From Coriolopsis trogii (Eukaryota > Basidiomycota > Agaricomycetes > Polyporales > Polyporaceae), in contig JAHYIO010000003.1 in assembly GCA_020543525.1 (NCBI GenBank), positions 1,054,001 to 1,118,000 on the forward strand: DNA of 64,000 nt. The letters are read 5' to 3'. This document shows, one piece after another, positions 1-13,000 of the stretch. A program made the position numbers and the translations under genes. Under the pieces are notes generated by a model. It was not told the DNA's origin, did not search any database, and saw only the letters and a list, made by a program, of their open reading frames with translations. Position 1 is the stretch's first letter. The number at the start of each line of letters is the position of its first letter.

Positions 1-1
1 A

Positions 2-181
2 GAGGAGACTGACGACGAAGAAGCCGCATTGCCTGCACAGGAGACCCGGAGGGGAAGGAGAAGAGTCAACGAGTTGGACCATGTGCCGTTCGGTGCGAAG
101 CCTATCGCTCCAGGCTTTGGCAACGGACGCAGCGGTCTCTTGGCCCGCGAACGCGGAAGGACGTCTATCATCAAGCGGTAG
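2..181 (+). CDS. 3' end of an unidentified protein-coding gene (partial)
   Basis: An open frame runs from the left edge to a TAG at 179-181, giving 59 residues. It begins with an acidic stretch (EETDDEEAAL), then an arginine-rich patch (ETRRGRRRVNE), and ends in a basic, glycine-rich tail finishing TSIIKR. The alternation of charged low-complexity with a more regular tail looks like the C-terminus of a real protein rather than a chance frame. The body of the gene lies outside the window, so no function can be given. Confidence 0.5.
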   Translation, partial: EETDDEEAALPAQETRRGRRRVNELDHVPFGAKPIAPGFGNGRSGLLARERGRTSIIKR

Positions 182-3100
182 ATCGTGGTCAGACTGTCTC
201 CTTGACTCACGATCGAACGACCAAAAGCGCGACTGCACACGAACAGTTCAACATTGTCCATCCTCTTGCATCATCTCACTAGACGCATCATCGCATTCAT
301 CCACACTCCTCATTCGTTCGGACTGTTCTCGGTCGCATTCGTGATACTCAACTATCGTCATGCTCTCTATCATCGCTTTCGAGTCTCCTCGGGTCCTTTC
401 GCACGCCGCTTCGGTGCCTCCCACTCCAAAAGACATCCGGTTCACCGGTCTGCGATCTTGTCGAGCCGGCCTTGGGAACTCTTTCGGTCCCTAAGATCTG
501 GTCCTTCACGTCACATAAGCATTTATGTATCTATCGCATCATCTTCTGCGCCAGGCCGACACATCTGCCTCGTAGGAACATCGCATCTTGTTATTCCATG
601 CATACACACACCCCATCCAACATCAGCATACTTCATAGCAATTCTATATCACTATCTATCTACGCTCACGCTGTCATGATTCTTCTTCCGCTCTCAAAAC
701 TGCATTCGATCCGCACGGTACATACCCACGCTCACTTCTCCTGGCCCGTCATTTGTCTCGAATAACCCACAAACATATGCACTGTCGAACATTACCCTAG
801 TCACCCAACTTTTCGTTCGATAATGGAGGTGGCGCAAAAGCCTCCTTTACACCATTCCCTTCGCCTGTCCAATTATCGAGGGTTCTCTCTCCGCCGTTTC
901 ATGTTCTGCTGACGAGCGTACTCCGCGTCATTCATGCCCTGTTTCGTGCAGACTCCGCGGTCGTGACTGTCGCTTTTGCCCCGTCGCGTGCTATGATTAT
1001 ATGTTCTCGAACTTTAGACGACTTCTAGGGCCTCTTCGACGTTCTGTGATCATCAGCCGCACGAACTAGAGTCCCGACTGGTCATCACTCGCATTAATGT
1101 GTGTTGTCGTTGCATGCTGGCGATCTGTGACAAGAAGCTGCTTGGTTGCGAGTATTTCTGATAGATGTCGACGCGCACGTATTCCTATCTTTGCCTGATA
1201 AGACGCTGCAGCAGCTTCCTGCGGGGGTTCTGTTATCGGAGCGTTCCTCGACGCGCGCGACCGCTATCACCATCTGACCCGTCCTCGACAAGCAGAGGGT
1301 CTTGTGGTGCTCGTTCCAAGGCGTATGCAAAGGGGCGCTGTGGCCGCACTTAGGATGGACGATGACGTGGCCCATGTATGGATCTGCTTCCTCGGGGCCA
1401 GTGCACCGTCGAACGCTCCGTCTTGGAAGTTGTCTATCAATGTCATATCACCGGCTTCAGGACCCAGGTACGGTGCCTCGGGCAGAGCTATATAGTACGA
1501 GTACTGATCCCGCCGTGCTACTGTATATCCCATATAGCGAGCGCTCGATCAGTGTACTAACTAGTAACTACATGTGTACTTAGGGCCTCGTGCACCTAAA
1601 GTGGCTTAGCACCCGTGTCTTGTATCTTGTACATAAGGTGGAAGTAAGTGGCCTCGGCGAGGGCGAGTCCCGAGACGTGCCGAGCGCAGTCTAAGGAGGT
1701 GAAGGGGGACACTGGCCATGGGTGCCAGCGGTGGGCTCAGGGCGAGACTGGCTGGCGGTGACAGAACGCTAACAGTGACATTGGATCATCTGCCAGCGTC
1801 GACGGTCGGACGGCACATGTCGGAGAACGTATGACAAAGTGGATGGGGTCAGCAGCGCAGGTATGATGCATGCTATTGCGTGTACAGCCGGGGCAAAGGC
1901 GACAAGGTTTACATACTACTACTAGATACACAGGAAGGACTTTGCCGACAGCTTCAGGCGGGATGGCGTGTCGTGCAACGCGCGGCGTAACGCCATGTAC
2001 AAGACGGCCTGTTCAGGTGCCCCGACCCTGGATGCTTGCGCAGTACCTGGTGGCAACATGCCGGCGGAGGTAGGCCACGAAGGTTCGATGAGACTCAGAG
2101 TCAGAGGTCGCATCCCCATCCCCAGCTTCTAGGTCTCTCTGTGTCAGCTGCGCGGTTGAGGGGTGCTGGGATGTCACGGGCGAGGAAGTCAGGAGGTCGG
2201 TGCGGCGCAGCAGGTGACATATGCTCGATGATGTGGCACGATGTCTTCCCGGCGAGTCCTGGTGTGCATTGCGCATTTCTGGGAACACGTATCACGTACA
2301 CATAGACGTACGCATGCGCTCTGACGCACGAACGTAGTCTGCTCCAGGGGCGCCAAGCTGGAGAGACTCTCGACACTCACCTTCGCCTTGTTCGAGAGCG
2401 TGCGCGGAGGGCTGCGAAGACCCGGACACGGCTGATCTGTTTCGTCAGGACTCGGGAGGAATTTAGGCTTTTTACCATGCACGCGGACCCCGTACCCCGC
2501 ATGGTGACGTCGGGAGGGTGCGAGCGTTCAAGTCCGACTTCCGTTTCAACATATATGTTTTGCCGAGAAGGGGCGGCACAACCTGCTGCCGCGCGTGCGT
2601 TGGGGGGTCACTTACGGTTGAGCTGTGACCACGGAGCGCGTGCAGCCATGCCAGACGGGGTTGTCCGTTGGGGTGCAGTTCATGTGCCGTAGAAGATGTC
2701 GATCTAGAGCTTGAAGGATGGAGCTAGTCGCTGAGGGAAGGCACAACGCGGCCTCTGCGCAGCTTGAACGTTCTCAAATTCGAATGGTTGCGAGTTGCTG
2801 CAGTCTCTGCGTCCGCTGACCACGGCATCTCCCGAGGGGTATAATCGGAGGCTCAGAAGGGCTTGCAATATACTGCGTGAACGTTGGAGCACCGGTATCG
2901 ACCTCCTGTGGGAGCAGAAGAGTCGGGTAAGGTCATAACATGTGGTTAGGCGGTGTAGAGAAGGAGAGGGAGACGTACGTATGACGCCTTGACCTGCAGC
3001 CTGGATGGAAGAATGTGCGCGACGCCGGGCCCGGTGGATCGCTCAAGAACGAGAAGAACGATCGTGACCCTTCACGGCGTGGAAGGCGTATCTCAGAGTT

Positions 3101-5200
3101 GAGTAGAAGTCCGCAGCATGTCATTTGTCACGCCATGATTCTCTCCGCTTGCACGTCCTTCGATTCGACGGGATTCAAGGCGCATACCCGCTGCTTCACC
3201 GTAGTCTGGGACCCTCTAACGCCGGAGGCTATCGAGCGGGGAACACTGGTGTCAGCCACATCATCCCCAAACGCGAACCAGAACGAAGTGTGACGTACTG
3301 CGCGCGGCAACTTTGGACTCCAGTCTCGAGTGCGGGAACAGAGGGAGCAAATGGCGTGTCGAGCGGAACGCCATTGCGCTCCACGTCTCGCAGTACCCGC
3401 TGCCACCTCCCGAGTACTCATGAATCATTGCTCATACGACGGACCCCAGGACTCAAGGGTAAATCGCAGAGCATCGTGGATGCGTACGCACAGCCGATTG
3501 CGCACGTCTGGCGCAAGGCCGCGCTTCCCGCCATCGCCACTCATACGGTGCGCGAGCGTCTGCTTCAAGCTTGCATTAAATTGCGTGCCCAAACTCAAAA
3601 CCCAGAGCGAAATGTCACGCACCCGTCGTCGTCACTCGCAAATCTCGGGCACGCCTCGACCACTAGCAACGTCTAGAACGTGTGCCCTTGTCATCCGGAG
3701 TCGCCGCGGCGCGTGAGCGGGGGAAACTGCAGCGGACGAGCGACAGTAGACATCCCGTTTCGGACTCGAGACGCGCGGGGTACCCCACAGGGCCACGGGA
3801 CCAGCGGCCACAAACAAGAGCCAGTACAGCCGGCGCGCCCCAGCCACAACACTTCGGCAGGGAGGGCCTCGAGCGACGGTGAGCGACGTCGAGGCCGTCT
3901 TGGCCCTAAAGTAGACCTTGGCGGGCGGGTGAACATGTTCCGGGCAAGGAGGGGGACGTCAACGGTTCTGCGCCTTCCTCTCCTCCTCCTCCGAAGTCGG
4001 AGGGCGCCACCACAACGGTAGCGCTAAGGGAGAGAGACGAGGCTCGGGTTGGATTTGGGGTCGCTCCGCGCACTCCTACACAGGCACGCGCAGAGGGGAT
4101 TGTCTGTGCTTGGTGCTCGGATCTCAACTGACCAAGAGTTGTTCCTGGTGCGACGGTGCCGTCGACTGTGCGTTGGGAAATCGAGGACTTGACCAGGGTT
4201 CCGCTGAGGAAAACCATCCGTAGGCGACTCTGTGCATGTTAAGATGTACTTGTCGAACGCAAACGCGTCGAGAGCTCGTCGGCGCGCGCGCGCCATTCGA
4301 GTGCGATATATGACTGATGTATGATATAGGCGTCAAGTCCGGCGACAAGAGTGAAATGTTTAGTACGTCGCGGTCAAGTCTTGAACGGTGTAACCGCACC
4401 CCAGGCGCGATGCGAAGGTGATCGAGCTCGGAGGCGCCAGACTTCTTCTCCTCAGGAGTCTGGGGAAAGGGGAGGAAGAGGGATCGTGAGGCAGTGTCCT
4501 TAGCCTCATAGGAGGTTCCTGTTCAATCCGTTACGGATTTGGAGGAGCCGTGACACGACAAGTCTTGCGATACGAATGAGAGGGGCGCATCGGCTTGTTA
4601 CAGGAAACGTGCGGCTCACGAAGCGAAGCGTAACATTGGGGGTAAGGTGACATTACCAGCCAGGGATTCATCTTCATTCCGGGTAGCTAGACGCGGTGAC
4701 AATCATTGACCGTAATCACAACACGCTGGTAAGGACGTGACAGTGAACCAACAATAACGTGGATCACTCACCATCGGCATATGCTCAGTCGCAGAACCCA
4801 AGTTCTAGTGCCCGTGCAATGCCCGCGCGTCCACGCCAAACAATATTCATAGTCTCGTGAAAGGGTGCGAGAGGGTCTTACTAATACCTGGACTGCCGGG
4901 TCTGAGCCGAACGGACGCGAGTGGCAAGCGTCATATAAGGGTCAGCCCCGTGAGTCTAGGGAAGCTGTAAACCCGTGTAGTCGCCCCAGACAGCCACATC
5001 GTACCCTTTTCCAATCCGCTACAGCATGGAATCAGTGAAGTCCGGTAGCCGCGATATCCGCTAGAAATCTGAGACTTGCTTGCGCGGAGCTGGAGCACGG
5101 TGGGAGTACGCCATACGGTGCCGCGGTCATTCATGCATTTGCGAAACAGGGTACTTACGTGCACCGCATTTGGGGAGACGGAGATAGTAGAAGCCAATTC
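182..5200. other. Gene-poor stretch, no recognisable gene
   Basis: About 5 kb with only short overlapping frames on both strands. I could not chain any of them through splice sites into a protein I recognise, and saw no reverse transcriptase, integrase or DDE-transposase motif and no long terminal repeats. It may hold untranslated or intergenic DNA, noncoding RNA or decayed elements. Confidence 0.45.
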
Positions 5201-5209
5201 ATGAATCGA

Positions 5210-6460
5210 CTATAAAAAGTGGAGACGCTTCAGAACTCTCTGTCTCGCATTGGCGTCGTGGGCTCGCCTGAGCTGGTCAGAGGCCCTGAAAATCGTTCGT
5301 GTAGGTACACGCGTGGCCGCCACTGTCATTGATGTCAAGACTACGCACAGAACGACCAGGGAGTCCTGCAAGAACAGCATATGTGAGCGAGTGCACATGC
5401 AGACCGTACTGTGAGTCTTCCACTCGTCACCTGACGGAGCCGAAGGCTCGAAGGCGGCAAACGAGAGGCCATAGAAGCCGGATATGGGAAAGTTGCACTT
5501 ACCGCTCGTCCACACGAAGTCGCCGTCCAATGCAACTGTTTTCACTCATGGCGCTGCTCAAGCATGCGGTGAACGCGACGGAGATCACGCTGTAAAATGC
5601 AAGGCGAGTATGATGAAGTTCCCCGCGTCTAGTTTCCCGTCGCAGCAATGGAGTGGCCGGTCTTGGTTCAGCTTGGGACGTGCATCGGAGGCAATTCTTG
5701 CTCAACATCTCGACACCGGTTGTCGGACTACGCGATGGATTCTTGCGAGGACTTGTCCCATGGCGTGCTTGCATGTTGTGAGGTATGCGCGGTCGGTGCG
5801 TTGTGGACTCTTCTGGGGCTCACCGCGACTCCCAGGCTGTGGAGGCGTGCTGGCCAGGTGGCCTCATCGATGGATACTGAGCCTCTCTGGTCTTCGATAC
5901 CCTTGTCGATACCTGGGTTAGTCAGAATGGGTTCGTAAGCCCCCAGATGGTCGAATGTAGGTTCTGGCCTAGGACTCACCTGTCCGACAGAGCGTCGGTC
6001 ATAGTGGTGATACCAGCCGTGGAATGATGGCCTTCGACGGATGTTGTAGCAAATATAGGTGATTCGGAGGTCCTGGCCAGCTTGTACGGTTGCAGACGCG
6101 GAGACTGCGCAGGACTGGATTGGTTTACATACTTGGAGGGCCAGGGAACGCGTGTCAGGGGAGAAGGTGATTGCGGACTTTCGATAACGCTTAGCAGCGA
6201 GGAGGGTGGTTGGTGTCGGACAGCAGACGGAGACTATCGTCTGCGAGGATGTTGCTGATGCTTGTGGCGGACGCACACTGATATAACACTACTGGAGCAG
6301 GCCACGGGCAGAGCACTCGACGCACAATATATTTGGGTTGCTGGGGAAATGTGGCAGGGAGGAGGACGATGGTGGGAGGAGGGACGACGAGAGACGCGTG
6401 GCTGAGGCCATTGCTACTCCGCCGTGGCCTGGCGAACACGGACGGCGGGGAGAGGGCCAT
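5210..6460 (-). other. Possible spliced gene, unidentified
   Basis: Reading the minus strand there are several coding-like exons with good splice signals. Positions 6276 to 5973 give an open stretch containing AITFSPDTRSLALQV and AGQDLRITYI, followed by a GTGAGT donor and an intron ending CTGACTAACCCAG. Further GTAAGT donors follow near 5505, and the last frame ends at 5210. The phrase SLALQV...AGQDLRITYI faintly resembles the end of fungal SET domains, but no full domain can be assembled. It could also be the leader or promoter of the divergent Gid7 gene. Weak call. Confidence 0.25.
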
Positions 6461-6508
6461 GCTGATCTCTGACTCTGTCTGATACTACGACCATCGCCAC
6501 CACAGCCA

Positions 6509-7048
6509 GGCCTTCCGCCTTCGAGCTCTGCTCGCCGTGCCCGCCCTCGTTCTCCTCTCGCCATCGTCACCATTGATTCACGCACTCACTCCAATCCAGC
6601 GCGGGTCAGCACGCCGCACCAGACCCCGACACTGGAACCCGACCAGTCATCGCTCCATTCCGCCTTCGCCTTCACCCCCAGAAACTCGTCCCCGACGTCT
6701 CGCACAACACCCCACACATCCCCCAGCACAGTCCCCCACACCCGCTCTCGGTCTGAGCTCGAAGAGGGCGACACCGACGCCCACTCTGCCGAGTACGCCC
6801 CGGCTGCCGCCTCTTTCACCTCCACCTCTCTGTCATACCTTCACCCATCGTCTGGCCTCCTCAACGCCCCTCCGTCTCCGTCCCGCACATCACAACCAGA
6901 CTCCGAACTTTCCCGTGCCCGCAAGAGACAAAGAGTCGACAGCCGCGCGACCTCGGCATCTACATCCCTTGCATCCGTCGAACGCGCTCTCATCCCAACT
7001 CAATTCGCATCTGCTTCCTCGTTTACCCTGTCCCAACACACTGCTGCT
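6509..7048 (+). other. Probable N-terminal coding extension of the Gid7 gene
   Basis: The frame of the Gid7 ATG at 7049 stays open upstream to a TGA at 6470-6472 without any further Met. It reads as low-complexity Ser/Thr/Pro-rich protein with a basic cluster (RARKRQRVDSR) that could be a nuclear localisation signal. The absence of stops over about 540 bases and the protein-like composition suggest coding sequence joined by an intron (acceptor CAG near 6505 or 6508) to a first exon I cannot place. If so, the protein is about 180 residues longer than the ATG at 7049 implies. Confidence 0.5.
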
Positions 7049-10001
7049 ATGAGACTGTCAGAAAGCGATAGAGACTCTGCTTTGTCAGTCTCACTAGACT
7101 CACATTCCGAACCCGGCCCTTCCTCCGCCCCAGGTCCTTCAAACGGGCACAAGGCCGTGTCGTCGAAGACGAATGGCTTCTCACAGCCGTTCACTAACGG
7201 GTCGTCGAAACATGCACCATTTGACGTGATGGATGGGCACGCGCCCGAGAAGCACAGGTCGTCTGTTGCAAGGGTCTCATTGCCCGGGAGGACGCTCTAT
7301 GACGATTCTTATGTCGATAGAGAGGAGTTTGTCCGGCTGGTGATCCAGAGCTTACGAGATGTAGGATATATGTGAGTTTGCAATCTATCTATCGATGTCT
7401 TCCCTCCCCAGCTGCAACTGGCGTATCCTTCCGCACAGGGAATCGGCAGCGACTCTTGAAGCGGAGTCCGGCTATATCATGGAGACACCAGAAGTGGCGG
7501 AGTTCAGGAGGTGCATTCTGGATGCATCCTGGGATTCTGCGGAGACTGCGCTCCTGAGGTTAGGAGTCGCAGAGGGAAATGGGCTATGGGTGAGTATTGT
7601 CGTGCATCACCCAGATGGGAGTGGGTCCGCCTGACCACCCGAGAGCAGGAGGCCAAATACCTTATCGCCAAACAGAAGTATCTGGAGCATCTTGAAGCCG
7701 GACGGACAACGACTGCTTTGCATGTTCTTCGCAACGAAATAGCGCCACTAAACCCAGAACTGGAGCATCTACATGCTCTGTCTAGGTTCGTCGCTTGTGT
7801 CGAGTGATCAGAGTTAGGAGACGACGATCCATTTCAACAGTCTCATGATGTGCTCCGATCCCGCCGACCTACGGCAGCAAGTAAGTTGGGATGGCGCAAG
7901 AGGCACATCCCGGAGAAGGCTGCTCATGGACCTGCAGCGTACGCAACCGTCCAGTCCGCAGGTGCTACTAAACGTACTCACATCCCTGCATGCAGGTTAC
8001 ATCCCTTCATCCGTGATGATCCCACAACGACGATTTGCAACTCTCCTCGAGCAATCACGAGCATATCAGCAAAGTCAATGTCTCTACCACAACGTGCCAC
8101 TCAAGAACCAGTCATACTCGTTATATACGGACCACTCTTGCGATCGCGACGCGTTCCCCCGAGTCACAACGGCTGTTCTCCAGGTGCATACAGATGAGGT
8201 ATGGAACCTCGAGTGGAGCCATAGCGGGCGATACCTGGCAACGGCGAGCAAAGACAAGACCGCTATCATCTGGCGTATCGAGGTAAGTTAGCTTTATTCC
8301 CAGGACAGGATCATAGGTGGTAGCAACTTCGAACTAGGACGCTGACTCAACGCCGTTATGCCAGCTTGATAAGGATCCAGTATCGAGAGCGTACTCACCA
8401 GAGTTCATCTTGCGGGATCACCCATATTCTGTTGGCTGTGTGGCATGGTCATTAGACGACTCGATACTGCTCACAGCCGCAGAACACTTCATCAGACTAT
8501 GGAATACACGAGTGAGTGGTCATCGGAGCAGGAGATTAATGTTTCTCAGCTTGACTCACGACTATTTGCACGCATAGACTGGATTGTGTACAAGGATACT
8601 TGACCAACATACGGATGTGGTCACAGCACTAGCTTGGTTGCCCGACGGCTCGGGTTTCATCTCAGGCGGATTGGATCGGAAGATCATCCTATGGGTAAGT
8701 TGTTCAGGCACTCTCCTAAAATGCGAACTCCGTATTGACCACTGCGGTACTGTTCTTTGTTGACGACCTTAGGACGCGGACGGGAAGCTACGAGACACCT
8801 GGGGTCGGACACCTATCCGGGTGACGGATCTCATGGTTACTCCAGACTTCACACGACTCGTCGCAGTCGGGATGTATGACATGCCACAAATTCCGCCAGG
8901 AGCGAATCCGCAGGAGGCAAGTGCGACGCAAGGCTCTGGAGCAGCAACAGGAGCGAGCGCGAACAAGAGCTCGTCAGAGACGCGGATCATCATCTACGAC
9001 TTGAGCACAAAGCAGCCCGAATCGTACGTGCATACCTCCTGGGAATAGTTAGCGTGTTATGCGTCGACGGACGTGCGTGAGAGACTGGGTGCTAACCTTG
9101 CGTGCGCTGTTCCGTGTGCAGGACTATTCGACTGGAAGGCGAGCTTACGAGCGTGAAGATTTCGGCGGACTCGCAGTTCGTGCTGATAAACCGTGCATCC
9201 CAGAACGGGCTTCCTGCTGTACGTGTTCGCTTCGGACGCGGGAATAGCCAATGTGGGGGCAGCTGTGCTTACGCCGAGGGATTCACAGGAGATCCATCTA
9301 CTGGATCTGAACACGGAGCAAGTCGTGCGGGAATACTCAGGGCACGCTCAGTCGCAGCATGTTATCCGGAGCTGCTTTGGCGGCGTCGAGGGCAACTTTG
9401 TCGTCAGTGGGAGCGAAGGTACGCGTTCGGCTACTTGTCTGTGAACCACCGACTGACAGGGTTACCGAACTCCCTTCTCTTTCCGTCGACATGTTCGCGC
9501 CATCGACATATCCCCTATGCTGGGTCCATTCCAATTCACGTCTCGCTCTCCTCTCCCCGCCGCTGGTCTCTACGTATGGCGCGCTGTCTACCTTCATCTC
9601 GGTTCTCCTATCCCATGGGCTGCGCCTCGCATCTGCTTCCAACAGACGGGAACGTCTACATCTGGCATCGCGACACCGGTGCTCTGCTTGAGGTGCTCTC
9701 AGGACACGGGGAGGGGTCCGTCAACGCGGTTGCGTGGAACCCCGTGAACGAACGAATGTTCGCATCCTGCTCGGACGACAAGACGATCCGGATATGGGAG
9801 GCGCCACCTGCGGAGTCGTTGTCCCATGGGTCTGGGGTTGACGTGCACCGCGCGGAACACGAGGCCGAGCACGAGATGGAGAATGGGTCGGGGAAGGGCA
9901 AGGGTAAGGGCCGATGGGACGCAGGAGCGTCCACATCCGGCTCGTCAGGGGTCGACCCGGAGAGTGGGTATGGGCTCGGGTCCACGACAGCCTTGTTCTG
10001 A
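7049..10001 (+). CDS. gid7: GID/CTLH E3 ubiquitin ligase subunit 7 (WDR26 homologue), WD40 protein
   Basis: Eleven exons: 7049-7371, 7439-7589, 7649-7785, 7841-7938, 7996-8282, 8365-8511, 8578-8694, 8773-9023, 9122-9218, 9289-9418 and 9646-10001, giving 697 residues from this ATG. Order: Ser-rich head; LisH-like segment ([20 protein letters not shown]); CTLH region ([20 protein letters not shown]); the linker [17 protein letters not shown] and [12 protein letters not shown]; then WD40 repeats ([44 protein letters not shown]). This order is diagnostic of WDR26/Gid7. In yeast, Gid7 belongs to the cytosolic GID ligase that marks gluconeogenic enzymes for the proteasome; in animals WDR26 scaffolds the CTLH complex. 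The C-terminal tail is Gly/Lys-rich. The 227-nt intron 9419-9645 is long for this locus. The true start is probably upstream (see 6509-7048). Confidence 0.92.
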
Positions 10002-13000
10002 GGTTGAGCTCGGGACTTTGCACCACCCTCGCATCATCCATCTCTCTCTTCCTGGCTTTGCATGCTCGCTTTTGCATGGTATACATACCGAGGGTGCACA
10101 AGACATTTGCTCACATTTAATGCGTTCAGCTTTCCCGGTATTTGCGTTTTCTCGCTCATCACCAGCATTCACTCTGTCTCTCACATCCCATTGCCAGTCT
10201 ACATGATGAACCTTTCCCGGTTGTCTACTCCTCTTCCTTGTGCACATTCGCAATTTCTTGATGTCCAGCAGCTCACATTGCTATAACCCACCTGCTGCCC
10301 GTAGTTGGTTCTCCTTTCCCCCGTTCCTGCTCATTCATCTCCCATACCTCTCACGTCTCATTTTTCTCCCTCCAATCACTCGTCATAACCTTCCTTGTCT
10401 CACATTTCATCTCCTCATCCGCTTCATCGCCTCATCGCTGCATCTGCTAGACCTGTATACGATAATATATGAGCAACGAAGAATCGCAACGGATTGTATA
10501 GTATGTATTCGTGTACTGGCGTGTCACTGAGTGCGTGTCGGCTTTTTGAGTAGCACGAATGACCTGTTTCCTTGTCTTTGTGTGCATCAGGCGGAAGCCA
10601 TTTGGTTGAGGCCATTCTACGCGGTTGGGGCGCGACGCGTGTAGTGGTCACGGGACCGCGTGGCCTGGCTGACATTTGCCAAGCGTTGGCATCGACTTGA
10701 CCGCCTTCGTTTCTCGTCGACCAATTGCACTCTCTTCCACCTGCGCATACACCCACCTCGAAAGCAATCATTCAGTGTTCGTTCTTCAAGATCAGCGGAC
10801 CGATTGACAGTGATATGGATGCTCGTGCTCGCGATGTATTGAAGTCATCGACACTTGGGTCAACCCGCACTCTGTTCAATCGACTTCAGACTGCGCTGCC
10901 AGTCACGCCACGTCGGATCCCTGGAGATTCGAATATAAGGCTTAGCAGACAAGTCAATACCCGCATGCTCATGCCTCAAATGCGCATGCTTTTAATTGAA
11001 CACCGCAAATCACCGGCAAGCTTAGTAGCACGATATATGCGGTAAAGTGTCGAGTTGCAAGTGCGCGGGGGGCTCGCTCGCAGAGGACATGTGCAGGTGA
11101 TGTGGCTGTGGATAGTAACTCTCCCGAAGCGGACCAGCGGAAGTGGACAACAGTGGTGGTAACGGCGTTCAGGACTTGATGTGGTGCGTGCCCTATCTCC
11201 TCCTTTGCAGTGCTCAGACATCCCCCCCCCCCTTCTACACTGTCTGGCAAACTGCGCACATACGTCCGTGCAGTTGAATTTTGTCAAAGCCGTGACGATT
11301 TCCGATGCCCTCTGTAAATGTGGTCCTATCCACGAGATGCCGCCGGTCCATCTAAAACTCACACCTTCGCAGCGGAACGTCGGTGGGGTGGTCCTCCGAT
11401 TTTGCAGCCATTTGCTCGTGTTTGTATGGTCCTCATCGGCGCAAAGACTAGGCACATCACGAAGGGGTTACCGGGAGCGGATGTATGCGTCGGGCCACCG
11501 GACCTTGATTTGGTTGTGTCTACCCGGACCCGACAGACAGGAACATACACACCTAGGACCGCAGGAGTGGTAAACAGCCACACAGCCTGTCGGGGGATGG
11601 CCCCCTACGACTCCTTTCGCTCAGAAGATAAGACGGTTCGGATGTTGGCCGACGAGCAGCCGGTAATGCTTCAAGTCTCACTGTGGTGAGTTGGGATGGA
11701 ATGTGAGGGGATTTTGCCTATATGGTGCGCTGCTATACGTCCTCTGTTACGGCATTGACGATACTCTGATCCAGAGGCTTGGTGGCTCCATTGCGTCGGC
11801 GCGCCCTGTCTGAATATTGAGGAGACACAATGCTGCGGAGCATCCAGGGGCCTATTGAAGGATTGACAAAAACCGGGTGCACTGCTGTGACGGGAAGTTG
11901 TGACTCCCGCAATCGTGGGGAGCAGGGTGGGTTAGTCATTCTGAGTCCTCGGCCAGACGAACCTTTGGGGTCTAAGTGAAGTCTCGAGATCGACAATCGA
12001 CTGAAACGTTGTGACTCTCGGGTGCATTAAACTTCAATTTGTAAGCTCTCCTACTCCGTTCAATATTTTCTCTGATCAGCGTAGGCTAACTGGCATGCAC
12101 AACATCGAAACTGCGGTGCGTTCCTGGACTGACCTTGAGACTTCAAAGCGTCAGTCCGTACCATTATGTGAGTGAATCTGCCTTCAAAGCGGACTTCCCT
12201 GCGTCTGAGGCAGTTTCCCCTTAGGATCACATTCCATTGGGGTCCTTGTCTCTGAGTCAGATCAGTCAGCCAAGTCGCACAGTCGTGCGATTGAATGGCC
12301 TCGAGGCCTTCCACGTCATGCTCCTCTGCAGGTACGTCCAGCAGGAACTGAGAGTAACCGACTATTCGAGGTAGCTTTCCGGGGTAGTCGGAGCGGTTAC
12401 GTCGCTGTTTCCCGTTTTGCTTGCCAGGGGTTGAGTACATTCTCGCCAGGGTTGAATGGGTGTATGCGCGTAGCACATGATGCAAATTGAACCTCTCCTG
12501 CACGAAGGTGAGTTTTAGACGTTGAATCAGCAAGCTGACCACACGCGCTCCGCAGAACCTTCATGCACCCGCAGAAGCGGTCCTTTGGGGTGTCGATCTC
12601 TCCCAGCCGCTTCTGTTCCACGGACGCGAACCACATCCTACAGCGGCGGCTTCCAGTCACGCTCCTCACCACAAGGAATCAGACCACTTCGCATGATTTG
12701 GGGCGTGCCCAGTCAATGCTATCTTAGACCCGTGCGAGTCCTTCTTCGCTCACTCTGGTGGTCGCGGGAACGATCTGGGAGTTCAGCGTGCCTCTGTGCA
12801 GACAGCGGCCTCCCGCCCGGCACAGGCCCTCCCGAACATCCCTCGACCTCTCTTCACGTTCGTTCCGCCCCTGAAGAGCATCGTGGCTTCGCGCACTCTG
12901 GGTCGTACTGGATGCACATGCGCGACCGAAGGCGAAGCCCACGCACCGTCTTGTCTCCACTGCTCGGGGTCGTCCCCGCCACGCCGAGCTCCTGGCCGCC

